Below, one piece after another: positions 44,101 through 51,734 of a stretch of DNA of 64,000 nucleotides (position 1 is the stretch's first letter; each line of letters opens with the position of its first letter). The notes below the pieces were generated by a model, which was given only the letters and a program-made list of their open reading frames with translations, made no database searches and had not been told where the DNA came from. This DNA is from Streptomyces poonensis (GTDB taxonomy: Bacteria > Actinomycetota > Actinomycetes > Streptomycetales > Streptomycetaceae): positions 1-64,000 of the forward strand of contig NZ_BMVW01000010.1 of NCBI RefSeq assembly GCF_014650915.1, read 5' to 3'. A program made the position numbers and the translations under genes.

Positions 44101-45067
44101 GCGCGGACGCCCGGCTGCCGTAGGCCTCGTCGCCGTCCCCGACGCGCGCGTGGGGCACCGCACCCGGATGCGTGCCCGCACCGGCCCCGGCCGCGGAGCC
44201 ACCGGGACCGGCCGCCCCGGCCCGCGCCCCGGTCCGCGGCGTCGTCCGTGACGGGCTTCCCGACGAGCTCTCCACGGAGTTCTCGGACGACTGCCCGGAC
44301 GACTGCCCGGACAAGTTCCCGGACAACAAGATCTCCGCCGAGCCCTGCGACGCCGACGCCCCCGGCGACCTGCCCGGGGCCACCACCCGTACCTGCCCTT
44401 CCCCGTCGGGTGTCGTCTCCAGCGCCCGCGCCGCTCCGGGCGGAGCCAGCCGGAGCGCCGACTCACCGATCCGCAGCAGCGACCCCGGAGGGAAGCGCAC
44501 CGGCCGGTCGCCCACGCGCGTGCCGTCCAGCGCCGTGCCGTTCGTGGAGCCGAGGTCGGCGACCCAGACGCGGCCGTCGTCGACGACGGTCACCGTGCAG
44601 TGGAGGCGGGAGACGTCCGGGTCGTCGAGGGGCACGTCCGCGTCGTCGGAGCGGCCGACGCGGATCCTGCCGCCGTGCAGGAAGTGCACGCCGCCCGCGT
44701 CGGGACCGGCCACCACGTGCAGCCGGGGCGCGGACTCGTCCACCTCCGAGGCGGGCTCCGCGGGGGCGCCCAGGGACAGCACGGCACCGTCGATCAGCGG
44801 GGGCTCACCCAGGGTGCAGCGCTGCGCGTCCAGCCGCTCAGCGCCCGCGTACAGCACGACCGGCCCTCCCGCGGACTCCCGGCCCCGCTCGGACGGGGAG
44901 GCGCCGTGGCCGCCCCCGCTTCCGCCGACCGCCGACGCGAGGCCCGGCGCCACCGCGGCCAGTGCCGTCCCCGACGGTGCCGTCACCAGCACATCGCAGG
45001 CCGTGGCATGTCCCCGTGGCTCCGAGGGCGGCCCCAGCGGGTCTACGACGGTCAGCCGGATCTGCAT
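41117..45067 (-). CDS. FHA-domain FtsK/SpoIIIE (EccC-like) ATPase
   Basis: A 1316-residue cytoplasmic-looking protein. A forkhead-associated domain at ~115-208 has the phosphothreonine-binding residues GRS (138-140), SRLH (153-156) and STNGT (174-178). After a long disordered linker, residues ~480-720 resemble the first ATPase of EccC (EWAWLGWLPHVRPGHGQDCRLL) but lack a Walker A. A Ser/Thr/His-rich insert precedes the functional FtsK/SpoIIIE domain with Walker A GPPGSGRTELL near residue 952 and Walker B VVIVDDLDALL near 1114. No N-terminal membrane helices are seen. ATG 45067 (MQIRLTVVDPLGPP) fits the EccC-like ubiquitin-fold start. It is divergent from pkaA. Confidence 0.88.
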   Translation of the reverse strand: MQIRLTVVDPLGPPSEPRGHATACDVLVTAPSGTALAAVAPGLASAVGGSGGGHGASPSERGRESAGGPVVLYAGAERLDAQRCTLGEPPLIDGAVLSLGAPAEPASEVDESAPRLHVVAGPDAGGVHFLHGGRIRVGRSDDADVPLDDPDVSRLHCTVTVVDDGRVWVADLGSTNGTALDGTRVGDRPVRFPPGSLLRIGESALRLAPPGAARALETTPDGEGQVRVVAPGRSPGASASQGSAEILLSGNLSGQSSGQSSENSVESSSGSPSRTTPRTGARAGAAGPGGSAAGAGAGTHPGAVPHARVGDGDEAYGSRASAPAEACGHASGSATFGPDHGADVTAAGGGEHAADDGVPGPGGTRKGTPVRGTDVPRVSRKRGGLSAWARRLTGGRADRTAGGHDPYDVDENLSPRPSVAPAQSPERWPDPAALLLTALGPGQRLWERTPGHPELLTVRLGTADRTAPDGSGLLPAVPVTTGLREVGALGLAGPRPRLAGLARAVVAQLAALHSPDLLELVLISADRARPVAERTAEWAWLGWLPHVRPGHGQDCRLLLAYDRDQAAARMDELLRRLEDHATDTAAADGTLPETAGVRGMPVVPASTAPGEGTTGSYGSAGNGSAGDAPGGPASRRPSWRRDGGPAGHGSPEAYTVVLVDGDPGGADVRESVTRLALEGPSAGIHVICLAETDAASPASPVTETYEAACAVSPVFRACGAVALLSGDVATALRLMRAAPARPTTRHTGGMAPSRQATSTGHTRADSDSRPDSGPRPVSDSRGTGGSHEHREDRAGSGSGTKQTHTHTGAGRTSRTHVGLAAHPPAGAAAGAPAGPPDDDAHPGTPVTSGTVAAVDAVSAEWAERFARALAPLRPDGASGGQHPRVSAPLPQSARLLDELGLARATPASLLARWADAADDTSAVGGRAWAVLGAGPRGPVCADLGADGPHLLIEGPPGSGRTELLRSVAASLAAAERPDRLGIVLVDGEDGGGHGRHPGDGLGACTDLPHVATHLTANDPVRMREFAQSLSAELKRRAELLGRLGFTEWHTSRAVTGRLVAQRTAGVSRGTPSGAPAAASGADDLDTPPTTTTVRLRPAAGRERPEPGPPLARLVVIVDDLDALLSPPLGSPGRPAAGSVVRALEAAAREGAQLGVHLVASTSGGTRTAGTDLARAATLRVVLETPATGPDEPVAGRGQLTITDTSRTASVPLGTAPTTAPPTTAPPTGHPDGSATGSAAAPARTTPFQAGRVTGRIPRTATLRPTVVPLEWARMGDPPARRPVRELGNGPTDLALLASALDRAARSVSAKEVPSLL

Positions 45068-45659
45068 CGCCGTCAGCGGTCCCTTCCGCGCGGGCGCCCG
45101 GGACGGGGACGAGGACGGGCCCGCGCGGTCCCCCACCGCACGCAGACCTTCCCCCCACCGCACACACGGGCACGTCGGCCAGTATCAGGAGGCATCCTCG
45201 CACCTGCCGCTGACAACACGCCCGCCTCCCGGTGACAAGTGATCTTGATTGGTCGGCTCTGCCCGTAAAAGTGCCTGACCAGTGCGCGACAGACGTCCGC
45301 TTGAGATCGGTCACGTCCGTAAGTGGCAACCAACCGTCCGAGTCCGGCGTCTTTCCCCGAACAAACAGGGGTCTTTCCCCCGAGGCGACGCACGTCGAGG
45401 TGTGCAGGGCGCCGAGCATGTAAAGGATGGCGAACGCGCGGGGGAAGGCGTACGTAATGGCAGGCATCCGACGGATGGCGTCCCGCGCGCGTGCGGCCGT
45501 CCCGGCGGGTGCGCGCGCGGGCACCGGAACGCAGGACCCTCCGTTCCCACAGAGGGCGGCACTACAGTGGTTCGGAACATGAGTCGGAGAACCTGAGGCA
45601 CCGGCGCGGACCACGGCCGGTGGACGGACCAGGCAAGCAAGCAACAGGGAGCGCATGAC
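45068..45659. other. Divergent promoter region between FHA-FtsK gene and pkaA
   Basis: 592 bases without a convincing gene. An exact 10-bp direct repeat, GTCTTTCCCC at 45349 and 45371, is spaced 22 bp (about two helix turns), a pattern that suits a dimeric regulator. Short frames on both strands have shadow-like composition. Promoters of both flanking genes should lie here. Confidence 0.5.
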
Positions 45660-47441
45660 GTGCGGCCGGTAGGGAGCAAGTACCTCCTGGAGGAGCCGCT
45701 GGGACGCGGCGCCACGGGCACGGTCTGGCGCGCCCGCCAGAGGGAGACCGCGGGGGCCGAGGCGGCGGTGCCCGGCCAGCCCGGCGAGACCGTCGCCATC
45801 AAGGTCCTCAAGGAGGAGCTGGCGAGCGACCCGGACATCGTGATGCGGTTCCTGCGGGAGCGGTCCGTGCTGCTCCGGCTCACCCATCCGAACATCGTGC
45901 GGGTGCGGGACCTGGTGGTCGAGGGAGAGCTGCTGGCCCTGGTCATGGACCTGGTCGACGGCCCCGACCTGCACCGCTACCTGCGCGAGAACGGCCCCTT
46001 CACGCCCGTCGCCGCGGCCCTGCTCACCGCCCAGATCGCCGACGCCCTCGCCGCCAGCCACGCCGACGGCGTGGTCCACCGCGACCTGAAGCCCGCGAAC
46101 GTCCTGCTGAAGCAGGACGGCGGCGAGATGCACCCGCTGCTGACCGACTTCGGCATCGCCCGCCTCGCCGACTCGCCCGGCCTCACCCGCACCAGCGAGT
46201 TCGTCGGGACGCCCGCGTACGTCGCCCCCGAGTCCGCCGAGGGCCGCCCGCAGACCTCCGCCGTCGACATCTACGGCGCCGGCATCCTGCTGTACGAGCT
46301 GGTCACCGGGCGTCCGCCGTTCGCCGGCCAGTCCGCCCTCGAGGTGCTGCACCAGCACCTGAGCGCCGAGCCGCGCCGCCCGTCCACCGTCCCCGACCCG
46401 CTGTGGACGGTCATCGAGCGCTGCCTGCGCAAGAACCCCGACGAGAGGCCCAGCGCCGAGAACCTCGCGCGCGCGTTGCGTGTCGTCGCCGAGGGCGTGG
46501 GCGTGCATGCGAACGGCGCGCAGATCGCCGCCGCCGAGGGCGTGGGCGCCCTGCTCGCGCCCGACCCGGCGCCCGCGCCGGTGCCCGGCACGACCGGACC
46601 GGCCGGCGCCGCCGACCCGACGCAGGTGCTGCCGCACGGCGCGGGAACGGGCGCGGGTGCGGGAACGGGCGCCGGGGCGTACGACCCGAACGCCGCGACC
46701 AGCGTGCTCCCGCACACCTCCGGCCCGGCGGGCGCGGCCGACCCCACCGCCGTACTGCCGAACCGCGGGGCCGCCGATCCGACCGCCGTCATGCCGCCGG
46801 TGCCGCAGCACCAGCCCGGCGGACCCGGTGGCCCGAACGGCCCGGGCGGTCCGGGGCAGGGCGACGACCCGCACCCCTGGCAGAACCAGCTGCGCGCGGC
46901 CCGCGACCGCAACGAGCAGACGCAGATCCAGTACCTCGACCCCAGCGAGGATCCGCTGCGCCGCCGTCCCCAGCGGCAGGTCGCCCGGCCCCAGCAGCCG
47001 CAGCCGCAGCAGCCGCCACAGGGCCGGCGCCCGCAGCAGCGGCAGCCGCAGCCGGGCCCGGGGTACGGCTATCCGCAACAGCAGCAGCACCAGCCTCAGC
47101 AGTACGCCCCGCCGCCCCAGCCTCGGCCCCAGCCCCCGCGGTACGTGACGCCCGCCCCGCAGCAGCCCCAGGCGCCCGCGCCGCGCCCGCAGCGCGAGCC
47201 CCGTCCGCCGCGGCAGCGCAGCGCCAACCCGATGCGGATCCCCGGGCTCGGCTGCCTGAAGGGATGCCTGTTCACCGTCGTCATCCTGTTCGTGGCCGGA
47301 TGGCTGGTCTGGGAGCTGAGCCCGCTCCAGGAGTGGATCGGAACCGGCAAGGGCTACTGGGACCAGCTGACGACCTGGGTCGGCGACATCAGCGACTGGA
47401 TCGGCGACCTGGGCGGCGGCTCCTCCGGCTCGGGCCAGTAG
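45660..47441 (+). CDS. pkaA: Transmembrane Ser/Thr protein kinase PkaA
   Basis: A 593-residue eukaryotic-type kinase. The catalytic domain (1-~275) has the glycine loop GRGATGTVW, invariant K48 in VAIKVLKEEL, catalytic HRDLKPAN (H140, D142), DFG (TDFGIARL) and APE (VAPESAEG). The linker holds four T-x-V-[L/M]-P motifs (T321, T347, T363, T375), then a Gln/Pro/Arg-rich stretch, one membrane helix at ~535-555 (FTVVILFVAGWLVW) and a short extracellular tail. GTG 45660 follows AGGGAGC. Together with the next gene it matches the known streptomycete pkaA-pkaB pair upstream of prfB. Confidence 0.92.
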   Translation: MRPVGSKYLLEEPLGRGATGTVWRARQRETAGAEAAVPGQPGETVAIKVLKEELASDPDIVMRFLRERSVLLRLTHPNIVRVRDLVVEGELLALVMDLVDGPDLHRYLRENGPFTPVAAALLTAQIADALAASHADGVVHRDLKPANVLLKQDGGEMHPLLTDFGIARLADSPGLTRTSEFVGTPAYVAPESAEGRPQTSAVDIYGAGILLYELVTGRPPFAGQSALEVLHQHLSAEPRRPSTVPDPLWTVIERCLRKNPDERPSAENLARALRVVAEGVGVHANGAQIAAAEGVGALLAPDPAPAPVPGTTGPAGAADPTQVLPHGAGTGAGAGTGAGAYDPNAATSVLPHTSGPAGAADPTAVLPNRGAADPTAVMPPVPQHQPGGPGGPNGPGGPGQGDDPHPWQNQLRAARDRNEQTQIQYLDPSEDPLRRRPQRQVARPQQPQPQQPPQGRRPQQRQPQPGPGYGYPQQQQHQPQQYAPPPQPRPQPPRYVTPAPQQPQAPAPRPQREPRPPRQRSANPMRIPGLGCLKGCLFTVVILFVAGWLVWELSPLQEWIGTGKGYWDQLTTWVGDISDWIGDLGGGSSGSGQ

Positions 47442-47595
47442 GCAGAGCACGGTGTGCGCCCGTGCGCCCGTACCCCACATCCGTAGCCAGGGCTGGGGAT
47501 TTGTCGACATCCGATGGGTGATTTCCGCCTCGGCGGTGAAGGTTGGCGTCGCGGCCGCGTAGTTTTGGCGACAACACGCGGCCGTAGGAGCAGTT

Positions 47596-48831
47596 TTGGC
47601 ACGGAAGATCGGGAGCCGGTACACCGCGAACCAGATTCTGGGGCGGGGCAGCGCCGGCACGGTGTGGCTGGGCGAGGGACCGGAAGGCCCCGTCGCGATC
47701 AAGCTGCTGCGCGAGGACCTCGCGTCCGACGAGGAGCTCGTGGGGCGCTTCGTCCAGGAGCGGGCGGCGCTGCTGAAGCTGGACCATCCGAACGTGGTGT
47801 CCGTGCGGGACCTCGTGGTGGACGGCAACGACCTGGCGCTGGTCATGGACCTGGTGAGGGGCACCGACCTGCGCACCCGGCTGGACCGGGAGCGGCGGTT
47901 GGCGCCCGAGGCGGCGGTGGCGATCGCGGCGGACATCGCCGACGGGCTGGCCGCCGCGCACGCGTCCGGGGTGGTGCACCGGGACGTCAAGCCGGAGAAC
48001 GTCCTGCTGGACATGCAGGGACCCCTCGGCCCGGGCGGCGCGCACCCGGCGCTGCTGACGGACTTCGGCGTCGCGAAACTGATCGACACCCCGCGCCGCA
48101 CCCGCGCGACGAAGATCATCGGTACGCCGGACTACCTGGCCCCGGAGATCGTGGAGGGCCTGCCGCCCACGGCCGCGGTGGACATCTACGCGCTGGCCAC
48201 GGTGCTGTACGAGCTGCTCGCGGGGTTCACGCCCTTCGGCGGCGGACATCCGGGCGCGGTCCTGCGCCGGCATGTGACCGAGACGGTGGTCCCGCTGCCC
48301 GGCATCCCGGAGGAGCTGTGGCAGCTGCTCGTGCAGTGCCTGGCCAAGGCCCCCGCGTCCCGGCTGCGGGCGTCGGAGCTGGCGTCCCGGCTGCGGGAGC
48401 AGCTGCCCTCCTTGGCGGGCCTCCCGCCGCTGGACGTCGACGAGCCGGACACGGAGCCGGCCGAGCCGCACGAGGAGCCCACGGCGGAGCCGGCGCCCCG
48501 CGAGCGCGTACGGCGCGGCGCGGTGCCCCTGGTCCGCGGGGCCAAGCCCGACTCCAACCGGGACACGCACACCTCGATGCGGGTGCCCGCGCCCGACGAG
48601 CTGGCCGGCGGCGCCCGCGGCACGGCCCGCGCGCCCCGCGCCGCGGGGACCCCGCGCCCGGGCTCGGCCCGCAACCGCGCCTCGGCCCGCCGCCGCCGGA
48701 TCACCCTGGGCGCGGCGGCCGTCGTCCTCGTCGCCGCGGCGGGTGTCGGCACCTGGATGGCGGGTGCGGGCGACGACCCGGCCGGCTCCCCGAAGAACGA
48801 CACGGAGAACTCCGCCCCGGAAGCACCCTGA
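47596..48831 (+). CDS. pkaB: Transmembrane Ser/Thr protein kinase PkaB
   Basis: A 411-residue kinase paralogous to PkaA. Glycine loop GRGSAGTVW, K36 in VAIKLL, HRDVKPEN (H128, D130), TDFGVAKL and APEIVEG are intact. A charged linker of ~100 residues leads to one C-terminal membrane helix (ITLGAAAVVLVAAAGVGTW) and a short Asp/Ser-rich outer tail with no PASTA repeats, so ligand sensing is not obvious. The start is TTG 47596, five bases after TAGGAG; no ATG or GTG nearby gives the conserved N-terminus. It has its own 154-base upstream gap. Confidence 0.92.
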   Translation: MARKIGSRYTANQILGRGSAGTVWLGEGPEGPVAIKLLREDLASDEELVGRFVQERAALLKLDHPNVVSVRDLVVDGNDLALVMDLVRGTDLRTRLDRERRLAPEAAVAIAADIADGLAAAHASGVVHRDVKPENVLLDMQGPLGPGGAHPALLTDFGVAKLIDTPRRTRATKIIGTPDYLAPEIVEGLPPTAAVDIYALATVLYELLAGFTPFGGGHPGAVLRRHVTETVVPLPGIPEELWQLLVQCLAKAPASRLRASELASRLREQLPSLAGLPPLDVDEPDTEPAEPHEEPTAEPAPRERVRRGAVPLVRGAKPDSNRDTHTSMRVPAPDELAGGARGTARAPRAAGTPRPGSARNRASARRRRITLGAAAVVLVAAAGVGTWMAGAGDDPAGSPKNDTENSAPEAP

Positions 48832-49025
48832 CCTTCCTGCCGCTGCCCGTCCGCCGGAAGGGCCGTGTTCTCCCCGCCGCCCGCCGCCCGCCGGACGGGC
48901 CGGCGTTCCCGTCCGCGCCGCGGACCGCAGCGTTGGGCGTCCCCTCCGTACGCTCCCGTGCCCGGCCCGTCGGTGTCCGAGAAGGCCGCGCCCGGGTCGG
49001 TTGCCACAGCCGTTAGGCTGGAGGC

Positions 49026-50132
49026 GTGGCAGTCGTCGATGTTTCCGAAGAGCTGAAGTCCCTCTCCTCGACCATGGAGTCGATCGAGGCCGTCCTGGAC
49101 CTCGAGAAGATGAGGGCAGACATCGCCGTGCTCGAGGAGCAGGCGGCCGCGCCGTCCCTGTGGGACAACCCCGACGAGGCGCAGAAGATCACCAGCAAGC
49201 TGAGCCATCTCCAGGCCGAGGTCCGCAAGGCCGAGGCGCTGCGGGGTCGTATCGACGACCTCGGCGTGCTCTTCGAGATGGCCGAGGAGGAGAACGACCC
49301 GGACACCCGGGCGGAAGCGGAGACCGAGCTCGTCGCCGTCAAGAAGGCGCTGGACGAGATGGAGGTCCGCACCCTCCTCAGCGGCGAGTACGACGCCCGC
49401 GAGGCCCTCGTCAACATCCGCGCCGAGGCCGGTGGTGTGGACGCCGCCGACTTCGCCGAGAAGCTCCAGCGCATGTACCTGCGCTGGGCCGAGCAGCACG
49501 GCTACAAGACCGAGGTCTACGAGACGTCGTACGCGGAGGAGGCGGGCATCAAGTCCACCACCTTCGCCGTCCAGTCCCCGTACGCCTACGGCACCCTCTC
49601 CGTCGAGCAGGGCACCCACCGCCTCGTGCGCATCTCCCCGTTCGACAACCAGGGGCGGCGCCAGACCTCCTTCGCCGGTGTCGAGATCCTCCCCGTCGTC
49701 GAGCAGTCCGACCACGTCGAGATCGACGAGAGCGAGCTGCGCATCGACGTCTACCGGTCCTCCGGGCCCGGCGGCCAGGGCGTGAACACGACCGACTCGG
49801 CCGTGCGCATCACCCACCTCCCCACCGGCATCGTCGTCTCCTGCCAGAACGAGCGCTCGCAGATCCAGAACAAGGCGACCGCGATGAACGTCCTCCAGGC
49901 CAAGCTCCTGGAGCGGCGCCGCCAGGAGGAGCGGGCCAAGATGGACGCCCTCAAGGGCGACGGCGGCAACTCCTGGGGCAACCAGATGCGTTCGTACGTG
50001 CTGCACCCCTACCAGATGGTCAAGGACCTGCGCACCGAGCACGAGGTCGGCAACCCCGAGGCCGTGTTCAACGGTGAGATCGACGGGTTCCTGGAGGCCG
50101 GCATCCGCTGGCGCAAGCAGCAGGAGAAGTAG
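49026..50132 (+). CDS. prfB: Peptide chain release factor 2
   Basis: A 368-residue RF2 that terminates translation at UGA and UAA. The stop-codon recognition motif SPF is at 204-206 and the peptidyl-tRNA hydrolysis motif GGQ at 249-251 (Q251). The frame is continuous from GTG 49026, so the programmed +1 frameshift that regulates prfB in many bacteria is absent here. A good terminator follows. A 194-base gap separates it from pkaB. Confidence 0.98.
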   Translation: MAVVDVSEELKSLSSTMESIEAVLDLEKMRADIAVLEEQAAAPSLWDNPDEAQKITSKLSHLQAEVRKAEALRGRIDDLGVLFEMAEEENDPDTRAEAETELVAVKKALDEMEVRTLLSGEYDAREALVNIRAEAGGVDAADFAEKLQRMYLRWAEQHGYKTEVYETSYAEEAGIKSTTFAVQSPYAYGTLSVEQGTHRLVRISPFDNQGRRQTSFAGVEILPVVEQSDHVEIDESELRIDVYRSSGPGGQGVNTTDSAVRITHLPTGIVVSCQNERSQIQNKATAMNVLQAKLLERRRQEERAKMDALKGDGGNSWGNQMRSYVLHPYQMVKDLRTEHEVGNPEAVFNGEIDGFLEAGIRWRKQQEK

Positions 50133-50160
50133 CCAGTTCACGGCTCTTTGTCGACATAAC

Positions 50161-50191
50161 AACTGCCGTCCACCGGGCGGCAGTTGTCTTT
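50161..50191 (+). terminator. prfB terminator
   Basis: AACTGCCG (50161-50168) pairs with CGGCAGTT (50178-50185) around a nine-base loop and is followed by GTCTTTT, a rare classical U-tract terminator in this genome. Confidence 0.85.
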
Positions 50192-50416
50192 TGTGCCCGG
50201 CATGCCCAGGTTTTACGTCACGCTCACATCTCCTTTCCTGTCGTAAAGCTGGTGAAGCGGACAATGCAGTACGCAAGGCGCTTGACGCTGGTGTGAAAAG
50301 TGGGGAGGGTGAACCGTGGCATGCGCTGTCTGTGGGACGCATGTGACGCGGGGGGCTTGACCATATTGAGCTATCTCTGACGCCGTCTGTCCCGGGCGCT
50401 GCTCCACTGACGATGA

Positions 50417-50431
50417 GCTACTGGGGGTAGC
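50417..50431 (+). promoter_or_regulatory. Hairpin presenting the ribosome binding site
   Basis: GCTAC (50417-50421) and GTAGC (50427-50431) can pair, placing the purine run TGGGG in the loop five bases before ATG 50437. The run is the only Shine-Dalgarno candidate, so folding could tune translation. Confidence 0.45.
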
Positions 50432-50436
50432 AACAT

Positions 50437-51063
50437 ATGACGAAGAAGACGCGGATCCGCGTTGCGCGGGTGGCCGCCGGCGCGGTGATCGCCGCGGGTG
50501 CCTCGCTGATGGTGGCGGGTGTGGCTTCGGCTGACCCTAGCGACAATCCCATCTGCGAGATCTCCCCCGACGACCCGGCGTGTGACGACAACGGCGGCGG
50601 TGACAACGGCGGCGGCGACAACGGCGGCGGTGACGACAACGGCGGCGGTGACAACGGCGGCGGTGACGACAACGGCGGCGGTGACAACGGCGGCGGTGAC
50701 GACAACGGCGGCGGTGACAACGGCGGCGGTGACGACAACGGCGGCGGTGACAACGGCGGCGGCGACAACGGCGGCGACGACAACGGCGGCGACGACAACG
50801 GCGGCGTGGTCGACCCGGGCGCGGACGACAACACCGACGTCAACGGCGGCGGCAACGACCCCGTGGCCCAGGAGAAGGGCTCCTCGGCCCTCACCGACAC
50901 CGGCGACGACGCCACCTCGGCCCAGGGCGACGGCAAGGAGCTCGCGGAGACCGGTGCCGCCGAGACCACGTTCCTGCTGATCGGTGCCGCCACGATGATC
51001 GCCGGCGGTATCGGCTTCCGCTTCCTGCCCCGCATGGTGGCCGGCCGCGGCGCCGCTGCCTGA
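50437..51063 (+). CDS. Secreted repeat protein with LAETG sortase signal
   Basis: A 208-residue protein. An N-terminal signal peptide (RIRVARVAAGAVIAAGASLMVAGVASA) is followed by two cysteines (PICEISPDDPAC) and an Asp-Asn-Gly repeat region made mainly of 11-residue DDNGGGDNGGG units. The C-terminus has LAETG (169-173), a hydrophobic helix and a basic tail, the three-part cell-wall sorting signal; LAxTG is the form used by streptomycete class E sortases. It is probably displayed on the cell surface as an acidic flexible spacer, possibly calcium-binding. It has no enzymatic domain and no recognised homologue function. Confidence 0.88.
   Translation: MTKKTRIRVARVAAGAVIAAGASLMVAGVASADPSDNPICEISPDDPACDDNGGGDNGGGDNGGGDDNGGGDNGGGDDNGGGDNGGGDDNGGGDNGGGDDNGGGDNGGGDNGGDDNGGDDNGGVVDPGADDNTDVNGGGNDPVAQEKGSSALTDTGDDATSAQGDGKELAETGAAETTFLLIGAATMIAGGIGFRFLPRMVAGRGAAA
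50584..50802 (+). repeat. 33-bp tandem repeat array encoding DDNGGGDNGGG
   Basis: About five near-identical 33-bp units with partial units at each end, within the sortase-substrate gene. Units are multiples of three, so length changes preserve the frame. It is a probable length-polymorphic locus. Confidence 0.9.
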
Positions 51064-51210
51064 GGCGGAACGTACGACGTCCCGCCGCGCTGACCCAGGG
51101 TAACCACGGGAGTGCGGTAGGACGGTGACACGGGAAGGGCCCGGAGCGAGCGCTCGCTCCGGGCCCTTTCGTCTGTCCGCCGCCGTCCTCGCAGGTCGGC
51201 CCCCGTGCTG

Positions 51211-51405
51211 TTACGCGGTCTGGTGGGCCGCCACCAGCGCCACCGCCGCGATCAGCACGGCGAGCAGCGCGATCAGTGCCGTCGGGTTCAGGCCCGCGAA
51301 GGGGCTCTCCTGCTGCAGCCGCTCACGGCTCGCCCGGCAGACCGGGCACCGGCCCTCGTTCACGGGCGCCGCGCAGTTCGCGCACACCAACCGGTCGTAC
51401 GTCAT
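51211..51405 (-). CDS. Small zinc-ribbon membrane protein
   Basis: A 64-residue protein, MTYDRLVCANCAAPVNEG onward. Two CxxC knuckles (CANC and CPVC) make an N-terminal zinc ribbon, and ALIALLAVLIAAVALVAAH forms one C-terminal membrane helix. ATG 51405 is preceded by AGGAGGG, the best ribosome binding site nearby, which decides for this short form over a longer frame opening near 51732. Convergent to the sortase substrate and divergent from ftsE. The function is unknown; topology suggests a tail-anchored cytoplasmic metal-binding head. Confidence 0.78.
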   Translation of the reverse strand: MTYDRLVCANCAAPVNEGRCPVCRASRERLQQESPFAGLNPTALIALLAVLIAAVALVAAHQTA

Positions 51406-51734
51406 GCGCCTCGCCCTCCTCGCAATGGCCTCACGCCCATGAACAACGCATCGGGGAACGTCACCGTTCCCCTCTCCACTGTGCCAGGTTCCGCGGAATT
51501 CGGCGCGGCCCGGGGTGACGGCCGGAATCGCTTCCGAGGGGCGGTGCGGGGCCGTCCCCGGCACCGCGCGCGGGCCGCCGCCGCTCATGTCGTTCCCCGC
51601 GTACCCGCCGGAGGGCATCCTTCCAGCCAGCACAAAAGGCACAACCCTCGCGCAACAGCCACCGTCGCCTGCGCCCACACACCCGGTTCGCGTATGGTCA
51701 CGCTCATCTACCCCCGGCGACCCGTGGTGCATCC

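Larger units (their letters stand above)
50133..50436. other. Intergenic region between prfB and sortase-substrate gene
   Basis: 304 bases that contain the prfB terminator and, at the 3' end, a small hairpin around the ribosome binding site of the next gene. A short inverted repeat TTTACG/CGTAAA (50212-50217, 50242-50247) lies between them. No coding frame is convincing. Confidence 0.5.

Noticed and set aside
45073..45393. Small minus-strand gene in the pkaA divergent gap
   Set aside because: Arg/Pro-rich, lacks a convincing start signal, and sits where promoters are expected.
49026..50132. Programmed frameshift in prfB
   Set aside because: The frame is continuous from GTG to stop; no internal UGA or slippery site is needed.
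50584..50802. Regular repeat array considered as CRISPR
   Set aside because: Units are contiguous and coding (DDNGGGDNGGG) with no unique spacers and no cas genes.
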